Source of the DNA: Conus ventricosus
Lineage: Eukaryota; Mollusca; Gastropoda; Neogastropoda; Conidae
Length of the DNA: 64,000 bases
Assembly: GCA_018398815.1 (NCBI GenBank)
Contig: CM031604.1
Location: forward strand, 49,675,306-49,739,305
Direction of reading: 5' to 3'
Part shown: positions 44,860 to 57,184 of the stretch, in pieces
How positions within the stretch are numbered: the stretch's first letter is position 1
Layout: every line of letters starts with the position of its first letter
Translations under genes and position numbers: made by a program
Notes under the pieces: generated by a model
What the model was told of the DNA's origin: nothing
Databases searched by the model: none
Seen by the model: only the letters and a program-made list of their open reading frames with translations

Positions 44860-45005
44860 CAGGGTACGTACAGGTCTTGGAAACCTTGACAAGTGCTGGA
44901 AATTTGGCAAGGCCTTTTCCAGGGCTTGAAAAGTGCTGGAAAGACGGTATAAACCCCCTCACTCCTGGAAAAGTCCAGGAATTTTCTAAACCTGTTGACC
45001 GTATT
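44860..45005. repeat. Dispersed-repeat-like segment with internal GTGCTGGAAA copies
   Basis: The motif AAGTGCTGGAAA or a variant occurs three times, and an inverted-looking CTGGAAAAGTCCAGGAATTT closes the segment. The family was not identified. Confidence 0.45.
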
Positions 45006-46019
45006 CTTATTCTGAAGCTAGCAAAATTGTTCACCTAAGAAAAATATTCTGTCGAAGAGAACAATTTCGAATGACATCGCGATCACAGCAGACAATAATT
45101 CCGCAGGTTGTCTGCCGCTGGATTTATTTCCGTTTGTGGGACTGCCGGTAAACGTTCAGAAGACATGAACGAAGATGGGGAAATGCGACCATGTAACAGC
45201 CTGGAGAAGCTATGTGTCATATGTACCCTTGTGGTGAGCTTTGTTACGAGCAGCAGGAAGTGAGATGCATGAAGTGACTGGTTGTGCCCACAATAAGGGA
45301 TATTGCTCTTTCATTACCTGCCAGGTTATAGTCGTGACTGCATGTTTTATCAAACAAGGTCCATCGATCATTAGTTTGCACATTAGTTTGCACAATCTTT
45401 CAGCAGATAGGGGTTCTGTCCTTTTTTGATGACCCTCTCTTCAGGGATATTTTGACTTACTGTTGATACCTGGGAAGTTTGGAACCCAAAAGGAAGGCTT
45501 GGTCCTGTTGTTTCTAAAGAAGTTCAGTGTGATGTATAATGAACCTTTTTACTATTAAAGTAGGCAGATCAGTAACCCTTTGTATTGTATTTTAGCCCGC
45601 CACAGCCTCGGGCCTGTTGACGAGTTTCCACCACACGACAAGCCTGGATTGTACATGCCCAACATGAGTTGAACTCCTCGTGTAGACTATGCTGCTGCTG
45701 CTGCTTCTTCAGCGTTCCAGTATCTGGTGGCGTGTGAACTCGTTTTACCCTGTTCGAATACTTGAGAGTATAGTCAGTTCACTCAAACTTCGTTGAGTGC
45801 AGAAATTTGCAGGAAGAGGTTGTGGAAAAAGATAAATAAAAGATATGGTAGACAGAAAGGACAGTAGACGACAGTACAGTAAAGGAGGAGACAGAGTTAC
45901 TGAGAGCGAAAGGAAAAGTGGACGTTGCTAGCACAGAATGTCCAGAAAGAGAGGGAACTATGTGTACAAAAGTGCCCCCAGTATCCCCACGGGGGAGTAG
46001 ACCAAGCCAAAACCAATGA

Positions 46020-46765
46020 GAGAATGGCGCTGGTTTTGGCAGTATGTGGTTATGGCACTGCATATGCTGGTTTTGGCAGTATGCGGTTATGGCACTTCGT
46101 ATGCTGGTTTTGGCAGTACTCTGTTATGGCACTGCGGATGCTGGTTTGGGCAGTACTCGGTTATGGCACTGCGTGTGCTGGTTTTAGCAGTACTTGGTTA
46201 TGGCACTGTGTATGCTGATTTTGGCAGAACTCAGTTATGGCACTGCATATGCTGGTTTTGGCAGTACTCGGTTATGGCACTGCGTATGCTGGTTTTGGCA
46301 GTACTCAGTTATGGCACTGCATATGCTGGATTTGGCAGTACTCAATTATGGCACTGCGTATGCTGGTTTTGGCAGTACTCGGTTATGGCACTGCATATGC
46401 TGGATTTGGCAGTACTCAGTTATGGCACTGCGTATGCTGGTTTTGGCAGTACTCGGTTATGGCACTGCGTATGCTGGTTTTGGCAGTACTCAGTTATGGC
46501 ACTGCGTATGCTGGTTTTAGCAGTACTTGGTTATGGCACTGCCTATGCTGGTTTTGGCAGTACTCGGTTATGGCACTGTATGCTGGTTTTGGCAGAACCT
46601 CATTATGGCACTGTTTGCTGGTTTTGGTAGTATAGGGTTATGGCATTGTGTATGCTGGTTTTGGCAGTATGCGGTTATGGCACTGCATATGCTGGTTTTG
46701 ACAGTACTAAGTTATGGCACTGCATATGCTGGTTTTGGCAGACTGTTATGGCACTGCGTATGCTT
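46020..46765. repeat. 37-bp minisatellite, about 20 copies
   Basis: The unit contains TATGCTGGTTTTGGCAGTAC and TCGGTTATGGCACTGCG. Because 37 is not a multiple of three and the unit lacks stops, all three forward frames stay open and give Met-Leu-Val-Leu, Tyr-Gly-Thr-Ala and Leu-Trp-His-Cys patterned peptides. I regard these as artefacts. The array ends about 220 bases before UBE2N exon 5. Confidence 0.95.
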
Positions 46766-46876
46766 AAAAAGTACAAAAATCTTCAAAAAGTATGAAGAGT
46801 CTCTCGGTGACATTATTTTAGAATGCTAAAGGGTTCATGAACTCTAGATTATAGTTGAGCATAAGTGATAGCATGA

Positions 46877-46938
46877 TAAATATTAATATTGAATTTGTTC
46901 TGATCCACTTTACCATTACCTGTCCTCTCTCTTCTTGT
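46877..46938. repeat. Segment upstream of exon 5, duplicated in the 3' UTR
   Basis: ATTGAATTTGTTCTGATCCA and the following CTTTACCATTACCTGTCCTC recur at 48,541-48,600 with small indels. Confidence 0.85.
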
Positions 46939-46984
46939 GTTGTCTTGTAGCCGTTGAAGTCCTGCACTTTTTCTTCTGTTGCAG

Positions 46985-47052
46985 CACAAAAATGGACGAG
47001 ACTATATGCAATGGATGCTAATAAAGGTCCAACACAGGAGATCAAGAAATGA
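46985..47052 (+). CDS. UBE2N: UBE2N exon 5 and stop codon
   Basis: Exon 5 encodes residues 139-160, AQKWTRLYAM followed by DANKGPTQEIKK, and stops with TGA at 47,050-47,052. The AxxWTRLYAM helix is the family C-terminus, where vertebrate proteins end a few residues later with NNI; here a polar tail makes the protein about eight residues longer (160 instead of 152). The acceptor is CTTCTGTTGCAG. The reading frame joins exon 4 through a split Ala codon. Confidence 0.95.
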
Positions 47053-50000
47053 AAATGACCCAACTGGTTAGAACTACTTAGGATTTCCTGTGTGTGTGTG
47101 CATGAGATCTGGCCATTGTCATTCAGATCATCTGGACTTCTTTGTCCTGGGACTCGACGTCCTGCTGTGCTGTAAAATGCACAGACTCTGATGGAGGGAG
47201 GGGTGTGTGTGGGGGATGGGTGGGTGGAATGCATGATGTTTAACTCATTTTTGTGTTGTATGTCGTCATAACCCCTGATTTGAATGATGGCATGATGGGA
47301 AATTTGATTTCCTTTTTTCCATTTTTTTGTTTGTTAAAATTTGTAATCATTGGACAAATCTTCCCTACCATTGTGTCATGTCATCTGTAAGTTAAAATGT
47401 AGTTTTGACTGAAAATGGGTTTGTATACAGTGTCTCGCATCTTGTATCCTCTTCGCTGAATTTTGTCGGCCTCTTTGAGTTGTTTTAAAGAAGTACCAAG
47501 CAGTGGTATCGTGTGAAGTTCATTTGTGTTGTAGGGAAAAGGTTTTGATTCCTTTTGTGGACCCAGTTTAGTATTTTTAACTGTAGCAAAAAATTGGGTC
47601 AATTGATTGGACTACATATTGAAAGGGTTTAAAAACTAGACATGATATTCTGCATTGAAGGAACAGTTTTGTTGTTGCTTTTTTTTTTTCCTCCACTGCG
47701 TGGCCCATTCCTCATGCTACAGTAGGTTTTGTGTATGTGACTGCTTGTTTTGGACTGCAATTGACATCTAATGAAAATATGCATCCAGATTATTGATACA
47801 CATAGTACAATGCGACCCGTGTTTTGGTGTGTGTTTTTTTTCTTCTTTTGGGGTTCTATCTGTGGATGGTTTTTCTACAGGACTTGGCTAGAGAACTCCC
47901 TCGTTGCTGTGGGTTATTTGACATGTGTTTACTGCACATGAGATCTCGGTTTATCATCTGTCCTGGTTAGGTTAGAAAATGTAACATAGTACAAGCAGAA
48001 AAGGTAAATAAAATGAAAGAAAAAACTGGTGGGCAGTTTATAACAATGACACCAACATCTACTGCTTGCAATACTTTTTTGCCTCTCAGGTTGGAGAGAT
48101 TAGCAAGTGCCAGAGTAGCCATGGTCTTGAGTTAGTTTAAAGGTAATGCAGTCAATTTTGTGCAAAGATTTTGTATGCTGTTGGAATATTTTGATTACTT
48201 ACTGTGACAAAAGTATGAAGGCAGATGGTCAGGGTCACGTCTTTCCACTTCGTGCTTGTGAGCCAAGCTCGTGTTTAGTAAATGCTTCAAAGTTGCAAAG
48301 AGGCCTACCTCAACCCACAAAAAGTCAGTAAAGCAGGTGAAAATGCATCCAAGTGCAGTCTAGATCTGGCTGGATTTTAAAAAAAAAATTTCATTGAAAG
48401 TGCATATGTGACAAACTACATTCTTTTAAAAATGGCTACCTTGAGACATCTGTGCATGCATGAATTGAATATGATGCTTAAATCCGTCTGAAGAAGAAAA
48501 AAGAAAAAAGTTCATGAATTATGTCAGACGAACTGTTCCATAAATATTGAATTTGTTCTGATCCACTTTATTACCATTACCTGTCCTCTCCCTTCTTGTC
48601 TCTCTCCCCCCCCGAAATTATCTACTGTTTAGATAGAACAGCCAGATGTTTCTCCAAAGTCAGATTGATAATTTTTCATATTTAATTCTTTCTCAGTGTT
48701 TGATTTAATGATATTGAAGGCACATGTTGAATGCATATATATATATATATATGTATATACACAGTGTAAATGAGCTCTGTATGGATGAATGGCTTTTTCT
48801 CTCGTTTGTTCCCCCATTTGTTTTTTGTCCCTTTTTTTCTGAGGGTGGCAGGTTTTGTTTTATGTGTGGCTTTTATCTGTTCATAGTCAAGTAGTACTTT
48901 GAAAATATTATTTATTTACTTCAGTATAGAGTCATTTCCCCTGCTGGATCGAGGTTGATCCTGTGTGCTTGCATGTTTTGCTCTAAGTCGAAACGGATCA
49001 AGTCAGAAAAATGTTCATGTAAAGAGAAGATTCTAATGTTTTTCGGTGAGAAAGTTCTTAGAAATTGGTTTCATTGTTCACAGAAGTCAAAAGTCACTTG
49101 TACTTTTCTAGTTACACTGTCGGTTGATATGGGAGCAGGGTGGTTAAGATACGAATGATAAGTTTCCACAAGGTCCTGTGCAACAAATTATGAAAGTCAA
49201 GATCTGTAAGCAGACAAGTACAAAACCAGTGCTGTGCCGATCAGTATGGGGGGGGTTTTGGGGCGTTTTTTTTTTAAGTTAACAGTACCTTGGTTTTTAC
49301 TCTGTAGCAACTCCAAACTCGTTCATCAGGGGGGAAAAAAAAAATGTCATTGCATTTCTGTCCATGAATAAACAGTTCCAACATTTTTTTCTTGTGAATT
49401 AAAGAAATTGTTTGAATGCAACACTTAAGGAATGAACTATTGTTTGAATGCAACTTAAGGAATGAACTAATGAAAGATATTTTTGCTTTTTGTAATATTT
49501 CTGACCTCAAGGGAAAAAAGCGTCGGTCATCTGACACAATCTTTGTTTTTTTGTTTTCAAATAGTTTCACCACCCCATCCGTCTTTCTCATAGTGCTGTC
49601 GACAAGCCAGCCAGTGTATCTACAACATGAACATAAAATTCCCTCATTTTCAGATAAAATCTTGGAAAAAGTACGAGTAGGGGTGGGCTGCTTTCTTGAA
49701 AACAAAAAGCGCTTTAGTCTATGGCTCCCTACCCTTCCCCAGCGTGTCCTTTTTAGGTTTACCTTTTCTCAGTGTTCATCCGTTTGTATGCACATTCGGA
49801 AACGTGCACAAAACTGAAACAACACATGCACCCTTTCTCTCTCGACTCACACAAAGCTGGGTTTTTTTTTTGCATGTCTCCTCCCTCCAACTTGAATCGT
49901 ACTCTCGACATTGATCCCACATCTTTTTTTTTGCCGCGAGCGTACATGTAATGTTTCATGAGTGGGTGTCGCCATGTTGTTTTTTTTTTTAAAGGGTCAT

Positions 50001-51746
50001 CCCTAACATGGACACATCATTGTGCTCATCAACACCGTCATCCTCGAACTTTGACCAACAGCTTTCCTTTTTTTTTTTTTCCCCCCTTTTGATTTAGTTT
50101 TAATAGTGTTAGTATTAATAGGCATGAATTGTGTGTGGTGGTCAACAAATTTTATCAACAAATAGTTGCACTGATGAAATGTCCAGATTACTATGCTACG
50201 GCTTGTGGAGGGTTGGTGCTTCTGAATATATAGTGTGGGTAATATGCAGCAAGTTTTGATGAACAATACTTAGTTTTGGTGGGCAGGGGGTAAGGAAAAG
50301 GGTGTTTTTTTCATTCAAAATGTAATAAAAAGCATCAATGTTGCTGCAGTAGAATCAAAATATACCAAGGAAGGTGTGTGCGTTGCAGTGATATGTTGCT
50401 GCTACCCCACATACTGGGACCAAGAAAAACCTAGACCCTGGCAATTTTTTTTGCTTTTAATTTGTGGACAAGTATAACAAAGTTATCAATGAGCATTTTA
50501 CAGCAGTTTAGTAACAGTGATAAGCTATCTTCTAGAAGCTGCTGGAGAGACTAGTGCGTGTGAAAATAGCACTTCTAATATACCTTTTCTTTCCCATTTA
50601 TGGCAAACACCTGACTGAAGCGTTTCAGATGGTAACGTTGGGTACAAGTCTTGACCTATACCCAGGAGGGCTTTGCTGCATGGATGCAGCAGGCTTTTAA
50701 ACCATCGACGTCTGCTGCTTAAAAGCTCATGTTCAGTTGGCTGTTTTGACTGTGGCCTCGATTGCCTTGCAAGGGTTCACTTGTTAGAGCCATGCTATCA
50801 ACACCAAACTAAAAAAAAAAAAACATTGCCAGTCTCGCAAAAACGCATTCGTATGATAAGCTGACATTCTTATCTTGATGGAATTAGGGTGAAGTTACTA
50901 TGCTTCCTTGCAGATGGAATTTTTTTTTATAGATCCCAGAATGGTTGATTTGTTCGGAATATGCTGGCCCATCGCAAAAAAAACAACAAAAAAACTGTAG
51001 CTTACCTTTAATGTGGCAAAGATTCAATGCAAGTAGAAAAAGGTGGCTATGACTTTATGTAATCATTGATGTGTGGATGCCTGTTTTTTTTGGTAGATGT
51101 AGCACTCGCACATTGAAATAAGGTGTGCAAGTCGCAGATGCAAGCAATACATGGACATTCTGCCCCCTTGCAGCAGACGTAGCCTGCATCACAACACACA
51201 AAAGTCGTCTTAGAATTCCGGGCTTATTGAAAAAAAAAAAGGTTTCTGGAACTCTTAATTTGCTCTTGCGTAGCTGGCTGCTTATTGCTTGATGTATTAG
51301 ATTTGTTAGCCGATGAGAAACGGGCATTTCACACCTTCGCAAATGTATTATGACTAAAGAATGATGAAGAAAGCAGTGATGGTCTTGTAGCAGGCTTTCA
51401 TTGCCTCCAGCACCATGGCGCATTACAGGGGATTGCATTTCAAAGTATTCGCAAGACTAGTGTTGTGCTTTGTTTTTGACTGGCTGGTCACTTTTTTCTT
51501 TTGCTTTGTGTTTTGCTTGTTCAGCCTTTTTTGCCTCCTGTTAAAACTTTTGCTGTAAATTAACAGGTGGTGAATAAAGCACCACTTAGGCTCCCAACAG
51601 TTCATTATCTCGATATTCGAATCGCACGTTGCATTTCAACTTCTTAGAGTACATGGTCTTTAACAAATAGTTTCCAAGTTGTCAGTTGAAGCAACTTTAC
51701 ATAAATTGTTACTGAAAAAGGTAAGCTAGTTTTCCCATACACCTGC

Positions 51747-51779
<33 letters not shown>

Positions 51780-51945
51780 CGTACAGGTATTATTTGTGGC
51801 AGAATGATATTTTGCCCCAGTAGCAACTCAAAAATGATTTTTCAGCGTTACTTGGGAATAAACATGTGATACTCTGTATGAATAGTACGGCTTATGTCTT
51901 TGTTCGAGATTGTATGTAATAAACATTTGAAACTAATTTCTTGTG
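47053..51945 (+). other. UBE2N: Probable UBE2N 3' UTR
   Basis: No other gene is recognised after the stop codon. AATAAA signals occur at 48,007, 51,573 and 51,918, and another at 52,289. The one at 51,918-51,923, followed by a T/G-rich stretch, is a good candidate for a distal cleavage site. UBE2N transcripts with several alternative 3' ends are common in animals. The region also holds the duplicated segment 48,541-48,600, a TA-rich tract (48,737-48,758), a 41-bp-type duplication at 49,400-49,463 and a T run at 51,750-51,777. Confidence 0.45.
48541..48600. repeat. Copy of the exon 5 upstream segment
   Basis: It matches 46,877-46,938, including TTGTTCTGATCCACTTTA and CCATTACCTGTCCTCTC. Confidence 0.85.
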
Positions 51946-54012
51946 ACTAATGCTCTATGAACACCATTGCATTTGATGTGGGAATTGTTAAGATGCTTTC
52001 TCATTTTGTGCAGAAAAGTGGCATTTTTTCTGTCCGTGATTATACGTTAATTGTTCAGTCTTGGAGGCTATCTGATACAAATCGTAACGAAAGGTTCCAA
52101 TATAAGGGTTGTCTATCCTCCTCTTTTGTCTAGCTCCCAATCCGTATTTTTTTGTTTTGTAAGGTCTGCTAGACTCCTGTTGCAAGTTCAGCTCAGAGAA
52201 TGAGGGATATTAATGGACAAACAGGATCAATACATACTTTCCAAAAGTGGACCAGTCTGCAATCGACTGTTTAGTTTCTAATGAAAACAATAAAGACGCC
52301 ATGTGTACAATTATGCAGTGTTCAGTCTCTGTAGGGTGAAGGACAAAGTCCAATGTGTGGAGATGTTATGTCAAACATACATGGCTTCAAGGCACTTGGA
52401 AATGGGAAAAGAACTGCGAATCTATGTACAGGCCAGCACAGATGGGTGTCGAAAGTAATTTTAGGGGAAAAAGTATTGCTTTATTGTTCAGAAATTTACA
52501 TCAAGTCCCTTAGGGGACTGGATGGAGATCTCTATGAAAAACCTGGACCAAGAAAAAGACTTTCTCTTCTGTATGCAGCACTTGCAATTGCTGTCCATCC
52601 TAGCTAGTTTGTAATCATTCTCTCAGCTATCAAGTGTTTAGTCAACACACATCTATCTAAAATTATTCTTTTTGTTAAATAGTTGTATTAGATTAAGAAC
52701 TATGAAGCAATCAAGAGGAAGGATCGGTATGGTTGTGTGTGTGTTTTTTTTCAGCATTTTTACTCGTCTCATTATCATTACAATGCAACTGGAATACAAA
52801 ATGAGAATTGTTGCCATCTCTGTGTGTGGATACAAGGGTTTGACAAAGATGTGAATTGTAGAGTATTTTTCTTTCAGGGGTACAAACTTCTGAGCAAAAG
52901 GACGAGGGGAAAAATTTATGTGTTGAGAGGGGGAGGAAAACGCATGCCTTGAAAAGGAAAATTTTCCTGAAAAGGGGAAATTTGGAGGAGGGGGATGATA
53001 AGGAGGAACATACCGTTTTTAAAAGAATAAGGTACAAAAATTCATACTCTGAGAACGAGTTAAAAAAAAAAAAACACCTGCAAGAGAAAAAAATGACAAA
53101 ACATGCAGCCTCCATCTTAAGCAGCAAATGATTCAAATTGGGGTAAACTGCTTGATTTGCAAATGCATTTCATCAATGTTTTAAAGATGTAATACTGCTT
53201 TGAAATATTTCTGAAACCCCCCCCCCCCTTTTTTTTTTTTAAGGATGGGTTATGAGGGGAGGGTGGGTTTACATCGCTAAAGAAAAATGCTCAGATCCTC
53301 CCCGTAACAGAGTTGGCATCCCAGAGCAACGGGCACATTCAGAACAGCCCTGACACCACTTGTGGCTGGCTAGGCTGTGAAATGGATCTTGCAGTAGAAT
53401 TCTGTTTTCTGTAATTTTTCTCTAGGAAAATGTTAGATATACTCTCAACTCTTGGTATTCAAATTGTTAAAAAAAGATATATAGACAGATATTAAGAGAA
53501 ACAACATGGTGACAAGAGTCTGTGTAGATCAATAATCATTTTCAAGGTAGTGTAATAGTAGTACTACAAAGTTCATTACTGATTTGTAAAACAAACATAT
53601 ACCAAATTCTGTAGTTCTATAGAGAACAAAGTATTTTCTTTTACATGACCCGTTTTCCACCTTTATTGTTCCGTAACCGTTTTTTTCCGTTTTCCAATAA
53701 AGTGAAAGTATGCATCGTTTCATTGTAGGAACTCTATCCGATGGTCATGTCTTGCTCATTACGTTTCAGTTACCTCCCCCCTGTCCTCCCTCCCCCCCCC
53801 CTTTTTTTTTTTTTTTTTTTTGTGTGCACTTTTCTGCTACTGTTTTACTTGACTATGAAATGTTTCATAAAAGACAGTGTAAAAATCCAGCAGTGGTAAA
53901 TAAAGGACTTGAAAGCAGTTCAGTACTCTGAACGTTGTGTATACCATTGTTTTATTTTGATGATGTATTATGCATTCAAATAATTGTGTTGCCAGCTGTT
54001 CTAATAAAAGGT
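51946..54012. other. Intergenic interval, no gene recognised
   Basis: It contains a diverged trace of the short LINE-mobilised repeat near 53,345-53,385, C/T homopolymers (53,217-53,243; 53,786-53,821) and otherwise unremarkable AT-rich DNA. Confidence 0.4.
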
Positions 54013-54582
54013 CTGTTGCTGGATTGGGATGGGAGGAATTTCTGTCAGTCAGCCAGTTTGGTGACGGTGAGGAAAGACCCACTGACCACAGGGAAAGTCC
54101 TGTTGACAGTGGGAAAGACACTACACTTTGGATTCTCTCTTGAGGGCACATAAGACCGGGCGAAAGCTTGGCTGTGTCTGGAGTGGCACCGTCTTCATCT
54201 GTCCATGGGCAGGGGTGGTTGGGTCTGTGGGGTGTGCTCGGCAGCTGGAGGGTGGTGTTTTTTCGCCGGTGGGCTCTGCAGCCATGAAATACAGGCTGGT
54301 ACACCCATGGGGATGCTACTTTAAGGCTGTTATGAGCTGCATCCTGTAGTCTAATTTACCTCTGTTCAGGAGCAGTTATGTCCCTTGATATCTTAATGGA
54401 GTGTCCTGCGCGTGCCTGTACCCATCGTCAACACAGCGCAGGCCTCCAAGGGTGGTACTGGACTGCTCTAAGGGCAGGTGAAGACAGTGCTTCTCTGGGT
54501 CCTCCCCAGCACCTTCGGGTGTTTCTTTTTCTGTTGCTGGATTGGGATGGGAGGAATTTCTGTCAGTCAGCCAGTTTGGTGA
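54013..54582 (+). mobile_element. LINE 3' fragment flanked by perfect 52-bp direct repeats
   Basis: Identical 52-bp copies starting CTGTTGCTGGATTGGGATGG lie at 54,013-54,064 and 54,531-54,582. The 466 bases between them end with about 100 bases homologous to the retroelement fragment at 38,071. The flanking repeat may be an exceptionally long target duplication or a local duplication that captured the fragment. Confidence 0.65.
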
Positions 54583-56232
54583 GAGATCGTCTCTTTCTCT
54601 CTGGTGGAGGAATATTTTCTGGCTACATTAAATCTGGTCTTTTGAATCCATCTTTGGTTCAGGTGGATTTATTTCTCGGAATTAACATTGAATTCTAAAC
54701 CATTTACAAAAAAAAGTGCATTAAATGAGACTATAAACTGAGATTCCAATACATAACAATGCATGCATGAAAAATTCTGTCGCCAACCTTCAGAGGAGAA
54801 GGGCCAGTGGCCACGGCTATGATGTCATGTGTACTGAGGGAATGACCTGAAAAACTAAATGATCAATTGTTTGAAATGAATCCAGCAGGCAGCTTTTTAA
54901 ACTGCCTCTTGTTTGAAATGAATCCAGCAGGCAGGTTTTTAAACTGCCTCTACCCCACTATGAAGCCAATATTGTAAACAAGAGCATGGATTGTACAGAG
55001 CTTGGTTTCTAACAGAGGACGGGCACTATATAAATACTCTCAATGATACCCTTACCTGTCACACATGCTCAATCCTGATTGTGAACACATGGTGGCAAAA
55101 AAAAAAACAATCTATTTCTTCCCCCAAATAATGATTCTGCAGATTAGATTGTGTACTACTGGCAGGGATACTAATGCACAGAACTGGGTAAGACAAAAAG
55201 GAAAAATGGATCAAACGACGAAAGTTCAACCCATGACATTAGATACATCCCACCAATAAAAATCACAAGTGCAATTCAAAGCGTGTCACTGAAGTACTTT
55301 CTTACTTTTTGAAAGGTACTCGTATAAAACACACACAATCTACTCTTTGTGTAAAACACACCATAATACTTTTTCTTCTTTAGCATAATCTTCAATAACA
55401 AAACATTGAACAGAAAATGTGCCGTACCAAAGTTCTTAAACCCCTTTATTTTCCTAAATATATGCATATTTTACACAAAAATTGGTAAAGATCATGCACA
55501 ATCGTTTCCCTTTATATCATACATGCACCAGCCATGTACATACTCGAGCAAACGCCAACCCACACTATCGTTTTTGACACTAACACTATACAATTAACAC
55601 AATTATACGAGTACCTTTCAATTCCTTTCTTTTGGTCAATGATCATTTTGGTTTGTGCAACTGACCCGTGTCCCTTAGATTTCAATCGTCCCTCAGTTTG
55701 ACAGTTTCCCTTACTCTGGACGTCCATGGTTAATGAAACGTTAGGGATCATCTTTCCTAGGCTTTGCCACTTGAGACAGTGCCATGGCGTAAGTGTAGAC
55801 TATGGAGTGCACAACTATTCCTCTCTTTGTGTAATCTGAAAAACACACACAATCTACTCTTTGTGTAAACTAAAAAAACACACACAATCTAATACAACGT
55901 TCCTGCCATTTACAAATCCATATGTGCAATGAAAACAAGTTAAACTAGAATTTGTCCATTCATTTTTCTACAGTGCCTTTATCATTCACCCTTCTTGAAA
56001 CTAAAGACGTTGTGATTCCATTTGTCCCTTTACTGTTATGGATAGGGCATCTGTTACCAGTGTCCTGCAAAATGATGTGTGAGCACCAGATTGACAGTGA
56101 TGCCCTACAGAATTGTAAGCAATTGTTCTTCCCCCTGCCTCTCTTCTCCCTTCATGACACCATGTCACTCAAAACAGTTCCAATTTTTGCAAATATGTCG
56201 TCCCATAAATTATATTTGATACACATGGTACC
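54583..56232. other. Intergenic interval, no gene recognised
   Basis: The interval holds a 42-bp tandem duplication at 54,867-54,950 (TTGTTTGAAATGAATCCAGC start) and small repeats of ACACACAATCTACTCTTTGT near 55,328, 55,842 and 55,872. No coding feature was supported. Confidence 0.4.
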
Positions 56233-57184
56233 AACACTGCGATGTCCTCTTCATGCTTGATGTTTTCTCACTTTACACTTAATCCCTCACGCTGATGGAC
56301 TGAAGGCCCTCACATTCTTTCTTGACAAACCGCCCTCTAACCAACAACCTGCCACAGCTACACTGGGCAGACATGCAGAATTAGTACTCGCCCTCAACAC
56401 CTTCGAATTCAATAACCATATCTTCTTACAAATCAGTGGTGTTGCTATAGGAACCAAAATAAGGCCATCCTATGCCTAATTTTCATAGGACACCTGAAAC
56501 ACAGTCTTCTAACATCTTGTACAGGTTCGACGCCACCCATCCACTAAAGACGGCATTCCATATTCTGAATTCCTCCACCTATGCAGACTTTGCTCCAATG
56601 AAGATTTCACTCTAGAAGCAGCCAAAATGTCTCGAGTTTTTCACCAACCATGGATACCCCTGTGCTGCATTAATGATGCTCTCGGCCGCACCACAACTAT
56701 ATTCAGAACATCTGCTCTGGAAACCCAGCCTCCAAAAGAGATAGACCTGCCTCCTCTTCCATACGCTCACTCTCCCCATCTGCAGGATTCTGAAGTCCAA
56801 CAGGCACATTGTAGAACATCACAAACCTGCCTTTCTGATCAAACCGATGATCACTTTCAGATGTGACGAAAACCTTAAAAACCTGTTCGTGCGCCCCAAA
56901 CTGAACAAAATCTCCACAACCAAGTCAACAGGTACTTTCCCCTGCTCAAAATCCGACGGCAAAGACCGCCCTCTCACCAAACCAGACGCCATTCTACATG
57001 GCCCCAATGGCTCGTTCACAATTAAACGCAACATTGTGTACGCTATCCACTGCCAGCTTTATGGCAAGATCTATGTAGGGGAGACATCCTGCACATGAGA
57101 CGTGCATCTCGGAACACCCGGCTGACATCTGCCACCACTGGCCCAAACCAGTCGCTCTACATTTCAGGCACCCCCAACACAACA

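Larger units (their letters stand above)
41037..46984 (+). other. UBE2N: UBE2N intron 4
   Basis: A 5.9-kb intron containing two piggyBac remnants in opposite orientation, a nested short LINE-mobilised repeat and a nested hAT-like element, a CA microsatellite (43,161-43,187) and a 37-bp minisatellite close to exon 5. Between 41,886 and 43,393 no feature was recognised apart from the CA and C-rich tracts. Confidence 0.85.

Noticed and set aside
46016..46829. Frames of up to 204 codons with repeating Met-Leu-Val-Leu, Tyr-Gly-Thr-Ala and Leu-Trp-His-Cys patterns
   Set aside because: They are the three forward readings of a 37-bp minisatellite that lacks stop codons; no start context, domain or splice evidence supports a gene.
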